DNA of 64,000 nt from Bacteroidota bacterium (GCA_016866235.1 VGMW01000002.1:1-64000); one strand, 5' to 3'; counted from the first letter of the stretch, positions 1 to 9,452 are shown. Numbers and translations are program-made. Notes: generated by a model not told the origin, from the sequence alone.

Positions 1-1
1 A

Positions 2-274
2 GCAAATGTAAGAGAGTTTCGTAGGATGGATAAGGAAGGATATAATCCAAATCCAAACCAAAAAAAATATGGTAGAGAAGCTCTGTTCGTATTGGCAGCT
101 AAACTTTTTGAAGATGAGAAGGTATCTGTAAAGGATAAAAAAATTATTCATAAAGCTGTAAGTAGAACAATTTCAGATATGGAATCCGATGGGGTTTATT
201 TTTCTGAAGAAGTGAAAGAAGAATTAGAAAAATATAGAGACCCAAAGTTGAATGATTTAAAACAAGCGCATTAG
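2..274 (+). CDS. Small hypothetical protein, probably 5'-truncated by the window edge
   Basis: I do not recognise this protein. An ATG at position 26 gives 82 residues, but the same frame has no stop back to the left edge, and the extra codons read naturally (Ala-Asn-Val-Arg-Glu-Phe-Arg-Arg), so the real protein may begin outside the window. No Shine-Dalgarno sequence precedes the ATG. The product is charged and probably mostly helical, with a Lys/Glu-rich second half and no signal peptide, membrane segment or metal-binding motif. It is followed by a pyrimidine-rich gap and converges on the minus-strand propeller gene. That this is a real gene rests on codon use and the full-length open frame; the function is unknown. 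Confidence 0.55.
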   Translation, partial: ANVREFRRMDKEGYNPNPNQKKYGREALFVLAAKLFEDEKVSVKDKKIIHKAVSRTISDMESDGVYFSEEVKEELEKYRDPKLNDLKQAH

Positions 275-370
275 AATGATGAAGGAGAACAAACGGGAGG
301 CGGTTTTCAACTAATTGCTATCTTTTAAATTAAGGCTAATTCCATCCTACCCTTTTTCTCCTTCTCGCAC

Positions 371-483
371 TCCTTCTCATTCTTCTTTGTTGATTGAGAA
401 GGAAAAGTGGGGGTGCTTATCGGTTGAAATTGGTTATTACCTCCAACCTCACTCCCCCTCGCTCTCCCACTCGCTCTCCTCCT
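371..483. repeat. Pyrimidine-rich intergenic repeat with hairpin (copy A)
   Basis: The gap between the first gene and the propeller gene is low-complexity and pyrimidine-rich. It holds a 9-bp inverted repeat (arms 371-379 and 395-403, TCCTTCTCA/TGAGAAGGA, 15-nt loop), and then a CT-rich segment at 447-483. That second segment matches, in reverse complement and with a few mismatches, the segment just after the DUF6526 gene at 51004-51039. Both copies sit between the 3' ends of convergent genes. This may be a dispersed REP-like or terminator-associated element. The match was aligned by eye. Confidence 0.45.
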
Positions 484-488
484 CCACC

Positions 489-3400
489 CTACTGCATCCT
501 CACAAATTCATCGTACGGCTTAACCATTATTGGCTCTACTTTATCACCAGCCAATAACTTATTGATTTTAGCAATATGCTTTTCTTTGATCTTTTTGAAT
601 TCGGCTTTGCCCGCTGTAAATCTTGATTCAAGCGCTTCAAGATTATCAAGCTCTGCTTTAGACGGTTTTGCAAAACTGGAAGCAACTTTACTGTATAAAT
701 CAGCAAGCTTTTCACGCAGTTGAGGTTCAGCAGCGCCAACATAATTGTCGCCCTTCATCACAACCAAACTCTCTTTAAGCTTCGCAGTTTCATTTACAAA
801 AGGTGCGACCGCTTTCGTCGCTGCTGGCCCTTTTGACTTCAAGGCTTCCGCAACCTTAGTCAGCTCATCCATTTCATAAACGAGATAGGCCAATTCCTGA
901 TTCATTTTATAAAGTTTGGCCGTCATTTCTTCATTTGCCTTGCGGTCCGCCATCGATACATCAGACTTCGAATCATACTGAATCACAATCTCTGTTTTGT
1001 ATTCATCTTTTCCTTTCTGAATTACGGCTTCGTAAGTGCCCGCCGGAACCCGCGGAGAAGTAAAGCCTCCAAAACTAAAGGTCTTACCCGCCGCAACCTT
1101 GGGCGGTTTGATGGTGTAATTCCACTCAACAATATTGATCCCTTTACTCTTTCCGGGCGCCAACTCAGTCAATACATTTCCTTCTTTGTCCCGAATCTCT
1201 AAAGCCATCTTTCCAATGTTGTGCTTGCGACGAAGATGATACATGATGCGCGCCGCACTGGTGGGATTAGCGCCAACAAACTGGGTTTCTGTTGCAGTTC
1301 CGCCAAAACCATTCGACTCTGAAACAATCGTTGGCTTCACCGAAAAGAAATACAACTCCTTGTTCAGGCTCTCCTCTGAAAGCTGTCGCAACGGACTGAT
1401 GTCGTCAATAATGATAACGCCGCGGCCGTGCGTGCCAAGCACCAGATCATTCGTTTTCCGGTGCAGATCTATGAAATGAACCGCCACCGCCGGCATGTTG
1501 TTGGTAAACTTCAACCAGGACTTTGCGCCATCAAGGGTGATGTATAGCCCGTCTTCTGTACCCAAATACAACAAGTTCTGGTTTTCATAATCTTCCTGGA
1601 TGTTGCGGACAAACGTGGTCAGGTCTTCGGTTACAAGCGATTTCCACGTCGCACCAAAATCCGTTGTTTTATAGACATACGGTTTGAAATCACCAGTCAT
1701 GTGTCCTTCGAATGTGACATAAGCCGTTCCTTTATCGAATACACTGGCCTCAATATGGTGCACGAGCGTATTCTTTGGAACTCCGGGAACATTCGCGACC
1801 ACATTGGTCCAGGTCTTTCCACCATCTCTGGTTAACTGCACATTTCCATCATCGGTACCAGCCCAGATTATATTTTGATCAAGTGGTGATTCGGTGATCG
1901 TGAAAATCGTACAGTGATTTTCAGCACCTGAATTATCGCGCGACAATCCGCCGGAGTCTTCCTGATTCAATTTTTTTGGATCATTGGTCGTGAGGTCAGG
2001 TGAAATTTTTACCCATGTCTCTCCCATGTCCTCCGAGCGGTGAATAAACTGACTGCCCATATAAAAACGATCGGGCTGGTGGACACTTATGGCCATCGGA
2101 GAATTCCAGTTGAAACGGAGCTTTGGATCTCCTTTTGCTGCAAGAGGCTGAATGCTTTTGGCTTGATCTTTCTCTGGATCAAAGCGCCAAACATTTTCAG
2201 CACCCTGCATTTCAGAATAAATAAGTTTTTTACTCGGGTGACGTAAAACTCTGTATCCATCGCCCACCCCTACCCTTTTCCAGTCTGCCGCTTCTACACC
2301 ACCTGGCGATCTGGAAGGTCCAACCCAGGAACCATTGTCCTGTAAACCACCATAGACATTGTAGGGCTCATCGTTGTCCACGCTAACCTGATAAAATTGA
2401 GAAACCGGCAGATTTTCTACCATCTCCATAGTAGTTCCTCCATCCCATGAGCGATAAACACCACCGTCGGTAGCAGCATACATCCGATCAGAATTATTGA
2501 TGTCAAAGACAACATCATGAATGTCTGAGTGCATGAAGCCCAGATTTTTGAAGGTCTTACCACCATCACGAGAAATGCTTCCGCTAAGTCCTGCCTTAAC
2601 CACCACATCAGGATTTCGGGGATCAATAGTAATTCGAGAGAAATAAAATGGACGTACAACTATTTCAAAATCATTGTTGAGTTGCTTCCAGCTAGAACCG
2701 GCATCGTCACTTCTGTAAAGTCCTTTGTCTTTATCCTGCTCCGATTCAATTACAGCATACAACACGGATGATTTGGATGGCGCAACAGCCACCGCGATAC
2801 GTCCGAGTTTGCCCTTGGGGAAACCGTTGTGAATTTTGTTCCATGTTTTTCCACCATCAGTTGTTTTAAAAAGTCCGCTGTTAAGTCCGCCGGAATTAAA
2901 TGACCATGGCGTCCGGCGAAATTCCCAGAATGCCGCATAAAGAACATCCGGATTGGATGGATCCATGATCAGATCACTGCATCCGGTTGTCTTGTCAACA
3001 AATAAAATTTTGCTCCAGGTCTGTCCACCATCAGAAGATTTAAAAACACCACGTTCCTCACTGTCGCTCCAGAGTGCGCCCAGCGCGCCAACATAAATTT
3101 CAGCGGGGTTCTTTGGATTCACCTGAATTCCAGAAATGCGCTCTGATTTTTCGAGGCCCATCTTTTTCCAGGTGTTGCCGCCATCATTGGTTCTGTAAAT
3201 ACCATCTCCCAGCGAAACACTGTTCCGCGTCCATACTTCACCGGTTCCAACCCAAACCACCTGGTCGGGACTGCTGGGATCAATTTCTACTGCACCGATG
3301 GACTGGTTGTAATCATCAAAAATTGAATTGAAGGTTGCGCCGCCATTGTTGCTCTTCCAAACTCCGCCTCCACCAGTTCCGGCATATATCACACGGTCGT

Positions 3401-3563
3401 TGGTGGGATGAACTTCAATGTCTGTGATGCGACCGCTCATCAGCGCTGGTCCAATGTGTCGTGCACGAAGATCTCCGAAGAGTTCTTTTCCTTTTAGCAC
3501 TGCATTTTGTGCAAATAGTGAACAGGTTGTGGTGGTAAGAATGATGGCAATCAGTCTTTTCAT
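489..3563 (-). CDS. Exported BNR/Asp-box beta-propeller protein (sortilin/VPS10-like, 'glycosyl hydrolase' family)
   Basis: The 1024-residue protein starts with a clear signal peptide (basic start, hydrophobic core, cleavage near Phe-Ala-Gln at residue 19), so it is periplasmic or secreted. From about residue 70 to 690 it carries roughly ten Asp-box motifs of the form S/T-x-D-G-G-x-T-W (for example TNDGGNTW, SSDGGQTW, TTDGGKTW, TRDGGKTW), the hallmark of sialidase and VPS10-type propellers. The last 300 residues are a beta-sandwich-like stretch followed by a charged helical tail. Such proteins are often labelled glycosyl hydrolases or VPS10-domain proteins, but Asp boxes are structural and I see no sialidase catalytic set, so substrate and activity are unknown. 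No type IX secretion C-terminal domain is visible. A strong hairpin separates it from the upstream LolA-like gene. Confidence 0.85.
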   Translation of the reverse strand: MKRLIAIILTTTTCSLFAQNAVLKGKELFGDLRARHIGPALMSGRITDIEVHPTNDRVIYAGTGGGGVWKSNNGGATFNSIFDDYNQSIGAVEIDPSSPDQVVWVGTGEVWTRNSVSLGDGIYRTNDGGNTWKKMGLEKSERISGIQVNPKNPAEIYVGALGALWSDSEERGVFKSSDGGQTWSKILFVDKTTGCSDLIMDPSNPDVLYAAFWEFRRTPWSFNSGGLNSGLFKTTDGGKTWNKIHNGFPKGKLGRIAVAVAPSKSSVLYAVIESEQDKDKGLYRSDDAGSSWKQLNNDFEIVVRPFYFSRITIDPRNPDVVVKAGLSGSISRDGGKTFKNLGFMHSDIHDVVFDINNSDRMYAATDGGVYRSWDGGTTMEMVENLPVSQFYQVSVDNDEPYNVYGGLQDNGSWVGPSRSPGGVEAADWKRVGVGDGYRVLRHPSKKLIYSEMQGAENVWRFDPEKDQAKSIQPLAAKGDPKLRFNWNSPMAISVHQPDRFYMGSQFIHRSEDMGETWVKISPDLTTNDPKKLNQEDSGGLSRDNSGAENHCTIFTITESPLDQNIIWAGTDDGNVQLTRDGGKTWTNVVANVPGVPKNTLVHHIEASVFDKGTAYVTFEGHMTGDFKPYVYKTTDFGATWKSLVTEDLTTFVRNIQEDYENQNLLYLGTEDGLYITLDGAKSWLKFTNNMPAVAVHFIDLHRKTNDLVLGTHGRGVIIIDDISPLRQLSEESLNKELYFFSVKPTIVSESNGFGGTATETQFVGANPTSAARIMYHLRRKHNIGKMALEIRDKEGNVLTELAPGKSKGINIVEWNYTIKPPKVAAGKTFSFGGFTSPRVPAGTYEAVIQKGKDEYKTEIVIQYDSKSDVSMADRKANEEMTAKLYKMNQELAYLVYEMDELTKVAEALKSKGPAATKAVAPFVNETAKLKESLVVMKGDNYVGAAEPQLREKLADLYSKVASSFAKPSKAELDNLEALESRFTAGKAEFKKIKEKHIAKINKLLAGDKVEPIMVKPYDEFVRMQ

Positions 3564-3596
3564 AAAATTTTAAATTTGGGTTGATCGTAAATGAAA

Positions 3597-3618
3597 CCGG
3601 CCCGAATGTTCGGGCCGG
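3597..3618 (-). terminator. Strong GC-rich hairpin, likely terminator of the LolA-like gene
   Basis: A perfect 10-bp stem (CCGGCCCGAA / TTCGGGCCGG) with a 2-nt loop lies 19 bp downstream of the LolA-like gene. Read on the minus strand it is followed by TTTCATTTACG, a modest T tract. Placement and stem strength fit an intrinsic terminator that insulates the propeller gene behind it. Confidence 0.65.
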
Positions 3619-3636
3619 AATTTCAATTGCTTAGAA

Positions 3637-4383
3637 TTATTTATCGGTTGGCATCGCAAAAACAGATGCATCAACTTTTGGATTCACTTCTAGTGAAGTG
3701 ATGGTAATCGTTTGCCCTGGTCCGCCCTTCATTCCTATCGTTGTGCTAAAAGGAAACATCAATCCATTCACTTCCTGATAGTCACTCAGTTTGGTTTGGG
3801 TAACTGTGCCTTTACCGGGCCCTGATTTGGTCTCGCTTTCAGTAACAATCGGCACATAATCGTTGGCGTCGAAATAATAAAACATAATGTTTTCCTCCGG
3901 CTTTCCATCGACGGTAATGGGCTTACGGGTGAGTTTTAATTTGAAGCACTCTGTTCCCTCAACAGTTTCCTTACCCACCATATCCACTTTGTATCCTTTT
4001 GATTTGTAGTCAAGGAATGGATCGGGGAAATCTCCAATGTTGACTTTAAAATTTTCGGTTGACTCCGCATCACTTTTCTCTGCTTTCATAGTCATGAAAT
4101 TCATGGACCACAATGTATTGCCATCAAACACACCCTGCTTTATTTCTTTTCCCTGAAAAGTAATGGTGGTCGCCTGTCTGCCATCTTTCAGTTGAAGAAT
4201 TGACAATGGAATTTCCATGCCCATCTGATTTACCTTAGCGGACATTTTTATTCCTGAAAGCGCTCTCCATTTGTCCATACCGCCTGTGTTTTCGAAATAT
4301 TTAGAAAGCACATCATCTGCACTTTGAGCCCAAAGACCACTGGAGGCAAGCATCAGGGCTATCAGAGGTAGTAATTTTTTCAT
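3637..4383 (-). CDS. Exported LolA/LolB-fold-like outer membrane lipoprotein-sorting family protein
   Basis: This is a 248-residue protein with a textbook signal peptide (MKKLLPLIALMLASSGLWAQ, cleaved after about residue 20). The mature part resembles the family Bacteroidota annotators call outer membrane lipoprotein-sorting protein: an N-terminal helix with a 'yfentGGmdkwra' pattern, then alternating beta strands with a conserved 'FDGNTLWSMN' segment and a terminal 'FPFSTTIGMKGGPGQ' segment. Without a LolCDE or LolB context I infer only a fold similarity to LolA, not a proven lipoprotein carrier role. It ends at a strong hairpin and is probably monocistronic. Confidence 0.75.
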   Translation of the reverse strand: MKKLLPLIALMLASSGLWAQSADDVLSKYFENTGGMDKWRALSGIKMSAKVNQMGMEIPLSILQLKDGRQATTITFQGKEIKQGVFDGNTLWSMNFMTMKAEKSDAESTENFKVNIGDFPDPFLDYKSKGYKVDMVGKETVEGTECFKLKLTRKPITVDGKPEENIMFYYFDANDYVPIVTESETKSGPGKGTVTQTKLSDYQEVNGLMFPFSTTIGMKGGPGQTITITSLEVNPKVDASVFAMPTDK

Positions 4384-4553
4384 TTTATCGGGGTTTGATG
4401 GTAATAAGCTTATTTAAACTGATATGCCAGATTTAAGTTTCAAGATTAAAAGGATTTCTCTATTCCAGGAGAAAAACTTGTGAAGAATGGCCTAAAGCTT
4501 CGATTAGTAAAGGATTATCGAAATTGCGCTTCCAATTTCAACAGGAAACCGGA

Positions 4554-6629
4554 ATGAAAAAGGCCTTAATCATCATTTTTTGCAGCTTTTTAGCCGTTGC
4601 TGAAAGCCAAATTCTATCTCCGGCCATATGGTCCTATGCTTCTGATAAACGTGAAACAGTCGCTGGAAACACCATTGAGCTCACTTTTTCAGTAAAAATT
4701 GACCCAGTCTGGTACCTGTATTCAACGGAGTTCAAATGCGAAGATGGTCCTTTGAAAACCACTTTCACCTTCGAACCACATCCAAGCTACCAGCTCGAAG
4801 GAAAGATCATTCCCATTAATCCAATAGACAAGACCGATGAGATTTTTGGTTGTGACGTGCGGATTTTTAAAAAGACCGCAACCTTCATTCAGAAAATAAA
4901 AGTTCTGAGCAACCCGCTTGTATTGCGGGGCATGTATGAGTATCAGGTGTGCAGCGAAACAACTGGGCAGTGTGTTCCCGGTGATGGTGAATTTGACTTC
5001 GGATTTATCAAAGTTACCGGCAAAGCTTCTGAGCCTGTCGCGGCGCCCGAAAAGGAGAAAGAGGAGATATTCACCATAAAACCATCAGAGACCCAGACTC
5101 CCAACGAAGTTGCGCCAACGGGAGCTTCCATTTCTGAAACCTTTAATGGGCCCATCATTGACAAATCTATTTTAACCGAAGAAAAGGAATTCGGAGAGGA
5201 GTCGTTTTTCGGTTACCTGTTGTTTGCCTTTGTACTTGGGCTTACCTCATTGATTACGCCTTGCGTGTTCCCAATGGTGCCGATGACGGTAACCTTTTTT
5301 CTGCGCGATGGGCAAAGCCGAAGTGAGGGAATCAAAAAAGCAATTGTCTTTGGATTTAGCATTGTTACAATCTATACACTTGCGGGCACGCTGTTCGCTG
5401 TGTTGTTGGGAACCGATGGACTCAATGCGCTGGCAACGCACTGGGCGCCAAACATTTTTATTTTTATTCTGTTTCTGATTTTCGCGCTTTCATTTTTCGG
5501 TCTCTTTGAAATCAATGCGCCTCACAAGCTGGTCAATGCCGCTGACCGTAAAGCTGAAAAGGGAGGTTGGGCTGGTATATTCTTCATGGCGGCCACGCTG
5601 GTACTGGTATCATTTTCGTGCACGGTCCCCATTGTTGGCAATGTTCTTTTTATGTCGGCCGGTGGACAAATTCTGAAACCAGTTGCCGCGATGTTCAGTT
5701 ATGCACTGGCTTTTGCATTACCCTTTACACTTTTTGCTGCCTTCCCGGAATGGATCAAGGGTCTGCCGAAATCAGGCGGTTGGCTTAACACCGTAAAGGT
5801 TACCCTCGGTTTTCTCGAACTCGCACTTAGTCTGAAATTTCTAAGCATAGCCGATCAGGCATACCATTGGGGTCTCTTGGACAGAGACGTAAACCTTGTT
5901 CTTTGGATTGCAATTTTCAGTTTGCTTGGACTTTATCTCCTGGGGAAAATCAGGATGAAGGGCGATTCGCCCATTGAATCCATTAGTGTGTTCCGTTTAT
6001 TAATGGCGACCGGCATCTTCTCTTTTGTTGTATACCTCATTCCCGGACTTTGGGGCGCGCCACTTAAGGCATTGGCAGGCTATCTGCCTCCGTTGTACAC
6101 CCACGATTTCAATCTGGTAAAAGAAAATGGTGAGAAGGCCTTGTGTGAAAATCCTAAATACGCTGACTTCCTCCATCTGCCCCATGGACTCAGTGGATAC
6201 TTCGACTATAACCAAGCGCTGGCTTGTGCCAGGAAAGAAAACAAACCACTGTTCATTGATTTCACCGGACATGGCTGTACCAACTGCAGAGAAATGGAGG
6301 CAGTCGTTTGGAGTGATCCCGAAGTTCTTAAAAGACTAAAAGAAGATTTTGTAGTGGTCGCGCTCTATGTTGACGATAAAACACCGCTGCCGGAATCTGA
6401 ATGGGTGACCTCGAAATATGATGGTAAGGTTAAAAAAACCTTGGGCAAAAAGAATGCAGACATTCAAATTGCCAACCTGGAAAATAATGCACAGCCATTC
6501 TACGTTCTGCTCGGACCCGACGAAAAAGTACTGGCCTGGCCATATGCGTACAACCGTGATTCGAAAAAGTTTATTCAATTTCTTGAGCTCGGCAAGTCGC
6601 GCCATGCTGAGCGTTACAGCAATCAATAA
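4554..6629 (+). CDS. DsbD-family thiol:disulfide interchange protein
   Basis: This inner-membrane reductase would carry electrons from cytoplasmic thioredoxin to periplasmic thiols. From the ATG at 4554 (AGGAAA lies just upstream; a TTG 30 bp earlier is in frame but would spoil the signal peptide) it has 691 residues: a signal peptide, an N-terminal beta-sandwich domain with Cys133/Cys140, a linker, about eight membrane segments from residue 220 to 500, and a C-terminal thioredoxin-like domain with Cys575-Thr-Asn-Cys578. The membrane cysteines sit in TPCVFPM (Cys237) and SCTVPIVG (Cys356), so all three DsbD redox pairs are present and it should be active. An M23 lipoprotein follows after 24 bp and may be co-transcribed. 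The gene could equally be called a CcdA-type cytochrome biogenesis protein, but the three-domain build argues for DsbD. Confidence 0.92.
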   Translation: MKKALIIIFCSFLAVAESQILSPAIWSYASDKRETVAGNTIELTFSVKIDPVWYLYSTEFKCEDGPLKTTFTFEPHPSYQLEGKIIPINPIDKTDEIFGCDVRIFKKTATFIQKIKVLSNPLVLRGMYEYQVCSETTGQCVPGDGEFDFGFIKVTGKASEPVAAPEKEKEEIFTIKPSETQTPNEVAPTGASISETFNGPIIDKSILTEEKEFGEESFFGYLLFAFVLGLTSLITPCVFPMVPMTVTFFLRDGQSRSEGIKKAIVFGFSIVTIYTLAGTLFAVLLGTDGLNALATHWAPNIFIFILFLIFALSFFGLFEINAPHKLVNAADRKAEKGGWAGIFFMAATLVLVSFSCTVPIVGNVLFMSAGGQILKPVAAMFSYALAFALPFTLFAAFPEWIKGLPKSGGWLNTVKVTLGFLELALSLKFLSIADQAYHWGLLDRDVNLVLWIAIFSLLGLYLLGKIRMKGDSPIESISVFRLLMATGIFSFVVYLIPGLWGAPLKALAGYLPPLYTHDFNLVKENGEKALCENPKYADFLHLPHGLSGYFDYNQALACARKENKPLFIDFTGHGCTNCREMEAVVWSDPEVLKRLKEDFVVVALYVDDKTPLPESEWVTSKYDGKVKKTLGKKNADIQIANLENNAQPFYVLLGPDEKVLAWPYAYNRDSKKFIQFLELGKSRHAERYSNQ

Positions 6630-6653
6630 TCATTTACGGAAAATTGATCCGTC

Positions 6654-7901
6654 TTGACCTGGCACTCATTTATATTTTTTTCTCTTCTGATCTTCCTGTC
6701 ATGCACAGCTGATAAGCCAAAAGAGGATCGTGAAAAACCCTTTGATGACGTCTTTGTACCTCAGGTGCGCTACAACATGCTCGTCAATGAATTCTGCTCA
6801 GAGGACGGTGTCGTCAGAAAAAACCAGCAGTTCCAGGACATGCTGGGCGGCCATCCGATTTCGGCTCGAGCCATTCGCACTTTAAACACCATCCCACGAA
6901 AAGAATTTGACTTCCGAAGTATCCGCTCCGGAGACCGGTACACATTATTCACCCATCTGATGACCGACTCCGTACAGGCACTGGTGTTGGTTCATGATCC
7001 CATTCGGTACACAATTTTTCATTTTGGCGACTCACTTAGTATTGAGCGCTGCGCCAACAAAGTGGATACACTGCTGCGCACTGCCTCCGGTGTAATTACA
7101 AAAAGCCTATCCCACGCTATGGACGAAATGGGAATTAGTCCAACCCTAACAAACCGCTTCGTCGACATCTTCGCATGGGTGGTGGACTTTACCTATTTGC
7201 AAAAAGGTGATCGATTTAAAATTCTATATGAAGAACTGTCCGTAGAAAACAAGCCGTTCGGAATAGGAAAAATTCATGGAATTTATTTTAACCACAACCG
7301 GCAGGACGACTACGCTATTCCTTTTGATCAGGGCGACGGTGAAGACTATTTCGATGTGTCCGGAAAGAGTCTCAGAAAAGCATTGTTGAAGTATCCCATC
7401 GAATTCACGAGGATCTCCTCGCGATACTCTCTTAGCCGATTTCATCCGGTGTTAAAAGTAAACCGGCCACACTTTGGTACTGATCTTTCTGCTGCCACCG
7501 GTACACCAATCCGTTCGGTTGGCGATGGAACGGTGGTGGAGTCTGGCTACAAAGGAGGAAACGGTAATTATGTACGCATCAGACACAACGACACCTATAC
7601 GACGGGTTATCTGCACATGTCGCGCATTGCCAATGGAGTGCGGGCGGGGGTTCGGGTGAGACAGGGTGAGGTGATTGGATATGTTGGTCAAACAGGATGG
7701 GCTACCGGGCCACACTTATGTTATCGGTTTTGGAAAAACGGTGTGCAGGTAGATGCTTTGAGGGTTGAACTCCCTCCAGCACAACCTGTAAAGGAGGGTC
7801 GGCTAGCCCAATTTAAAATTCGCTCCGACAGCGTAATTCAAGCGCTCGCGAAAATTCCTGAACCTGTCGCACAACAACCCAGCCAAGGCGAACAAAATTA
7901 G
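6654..7901 (+). CDS. M23-family peptidase lipoprotein (LytM domain, variant zinc site)
   Basis: This is a predicted murein endopeptidase or regulator anchored as a lipoprotein. The start is a TTG at 6654, chosen because it alone supplies the signal peptide; a lipobox-like FLSC puts the lipid Cys at residue 17. Residues 30-260 form an N-terminal region with an OapA/LysM-like 'QKGDRFKILYE' segment. The LytM domain spans about 268-375, with HFGTD (His273, Asp277) and a GDGTV/GGNGNYV core. The usual closing zinc motif His-x-His reads His354-Leu-Cys356, so the second histidine ligand is replaced by Cys. I recall the GPHLCYRFWKNG form from other Bacteroidota homologues, so it is probably a lineage variant, and Cys could still bind zinc. 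The tail is Gln/Pro-rich. It may share a transcript with the DsbD-like gene. Confidence 0.88.
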   Translation: MTWHSFIFFSLLIFLSCTADKPKEDREKPFDDVFVPQVRYNMLVNEFCSEDGVVRKNQQFQDMLGGHPISARAIRTLNTIPRKEFDFRSIRSGDRYTLFTHLMTDSVQALVLVHDPIRYTIFHFGDSLSIERCANKVDTLLRTASGVITKSLSHAMDEMGISPTLTNRFVDIFAWVVDFTYLQKGDRFKILYEELSVENKPFGIGKIHGIYFNHNRQDDYAIPFDQGDGEDYFDVSGKSLRKALLKYPIEFTRISSRYSLSRFHPVLKVNRPHFGTDLSAATGTPIRSVGDGTVVESGYKGGNGNYVRIRHNDTYTTGYLHMSRIANGVRAGVRVRQGEVIGYVGQTGWATGPHLCYRFWKNGVQVDALRVELPPAQPVKEGRLAQFKIRSDSVIQALAKIPEPVAQQPSQGEQN

Positions 7902-7984
7902 TGGCCGTTTTGGTTAGGTTTAAAGTAGTTTGAAGTCAGACCGCCATGTAGACTTTCGAACATTAAATAAAAACTGATTCGATC

Positions 7985-9406
7985 ATGGACATCATACCCG
8001 AAAAGGAAATCATCAACCTGGTGGCTCAGCAAAAAGCTGAGGCTTTTCGTTTGCGCACTTCGCCTATTTCGGATCGTAAGAAAAAGCTTCGCAAGCTCCG
8101 GAATTGGATTCTAGACCACGCCGACCTTATTCGTAAAGCCGTGCACGATGATTTTTCCAAGCCTTATGCTGAAACCGATGCCTGCGAAATATTTCCAATT
8201 CTCTCTGAAATCAATCTAGTTCTAAGCCGACTTGACGACTGGTCAAGGCCAAGAAAAGTGGATACTCCGCTTACCCTTCTTGGCTCCAAGGGTGAGGTTC
8301 GATACGAGCCCCGGGGCGTCTGTTTAATTATGGCACCTTGGAATTATCCGTTCAATCTTTGCATCGGGCCTTTGATTCCTTGTTTGGCGGCCGGTAACAC
8401 GGCAGTTATCAAGCCTTCAGAAATTACCCCCGCCACTTCAGCCATTGTCAGACAATTGGTGAGCGAAATTTTTGAGCCCAGAGAAGTTGCAGTATTTGAG
8501 GGTGGGCCAGGCGTAGCACAGTTCCTTTTGAAGCAGCCTTTTGATCACTTCTTTTTCACCGGAAGTGCTTCGGTCGGTAAATTGGTTATGCAAGCCGCTG
8601 CCGATCAGCTTGCATCGGTTACGCTTGAGCTGGGTGGCAAAAGCCCCGCCATCGTGCACAGCGATGCCTCAATTAAAGACGCTGCAAAAAGAATTGCTTT
8701 TGGAAAATTTCTGAACAACGGACAAACCTGTATTGCGCCAGATTTTGTCATGGTGCACAAGTCTGTCCGCTCTGAATTTCTTAATAGACTGAAAGAAGAA
8801 GTGCTTAACATGTTTGGTAACGGCTCTACAGTTTCTGAGCAATCTGATGCTTACGGAAAAATTTCCTCCGATCGGCATTTCATCAAACTCAGGGGATTGT
8901 TAGACGATTCTCTACAAAAAGGTTGGCAACTGTTACTAAGCGGACCTATTATTCCAGAAAAAAGATTTTTCCATCCTACCATCATCACAGGAAGCTGGAA
9001 CACATCAAAAATTTTGGAAGAAGAAATTTTCGGTCCCATACTTCCGATAATGGAGTATGAAGACCTGGACAACGTGATCGCTGAAATTCATAAAATGCCT
9101 CGTGCGCTGGCGCTATATGTGTTTTCAGAAAGCAGCAAGATTAAAAACTACCTATCAGACAGGATACCCACCGGAACCGTCTGCTTCAATGATTGTTTGA
9201 TTCAATTTGTGCACAACAATCTCCCGTTCGGCGGTGTTAATCAGTCAGGCTTTGGATTGTCGCATGGTGAACATGGATTTCGGTCATTCTCGCATGAGCG
9301 CGCGGTGGTTTCACAGCGAAGCGGACTTTCCACGCCATACGTTTTTCATCCCCCCTACAAGTCTTGGCTTAAACCACTGATGAAAATTTTATTCAGATGG
9401 TTTTAG
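7985..9406 (+). CDS. NAD(P)-dependent aldehyde dehydrogenase (class 3-like)
   Basis: The gene encodes a 473-residue aldehyde dehydrogenase that oxidises an aldehyde to the carboxylate with NAD(P). The N-terminal half carries the cofactor-binding APWNYPFN and AAGNTAVIKPSE signatures; the general base is Glu215 in LELGGKSP; the catalytic nucleophile is Cys249 in NNGQTCIAPDF; and a C-terminal 'LPFGGVNQSGFG' segment matches the ALDH3/fatty-aldehyde branch. The length is close to that branch's norm of 450-490. There is no signal peptide, so it is cytoplasmic or, through its hydrophobic last residues (LMKILFRWF), loosely membrane associated like fatty-aldehyde dehydrogenases. It stands alone between the M23 and AsmA genes, so the substrate cannot be read from context. 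Confidence 0.93.
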   Translation: MDIIPEKEIINLVAQQKAEAFRLRTSPISDRKKKLRKLRNWILDHADLIRKAVHDDFSKPYAETDACEIFPILSEINLVLSRLDDWSRPRKVDTPLTLLGSKGEVRYEPRGVCLIMAPWNYPFNLCIGPLIPCLAAGNTAVIKPSEITPATSAIVRQLVSEIFEPREVAVFEGGPGVAQFLLKQPFDHFFFTGSASVGKLVMQAAADQLASVTLELGGKSPAIVHSDASIKDAAKRIAFGKFLNNGQTCIAPDFVMVHKSVRSEFLNRLKEEVLNMFGNGSTVSEQSDAYGKISSDRHFIKLRGLLDDSLQKGWQLLLSGPIIPEKRFFHPTIITGSWNTSKILEEEIFGPILPIMEYEDLDNVIAEIHKMPRALALYVFSESSKIKNYLSDRIPTGTVCFNDCLIQFVHNNLPFGGVNQSGFGLSHGEHGFRSFSHERAVVSQRSGLSTPYVFHPPYKSWLKPLMKILFRWF

Positions 9407-9444
9407 TGGTGCGGTTTCGCATGTCCCATAACTGAAGATTGAAT

Positions 9445-9452
9445 TAAATTTG
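9445..9452 (+). promoter_or_regulatory. Bacteroidota-type -7 promoter element for the AsmA-like gene
   Basis: TAAATTTG matches the TAnnTTTG -7 consensus described for Bacteroidota sigma-A. It lies 15 bp before the ATG at 9467, which implies a very short leader. I see no good TTG at the -33 position, so this rests on the -7 box alone. Confidence 0.4.

Noticed and set aside
315-723. Two overlapping plus-strand frames in the CT-rich gap
   Set aside because: Their composition (Ser/Pro/Leu-rich) follows from the pyrimidine repeat, and one runs into the propeller gene on the other strand.
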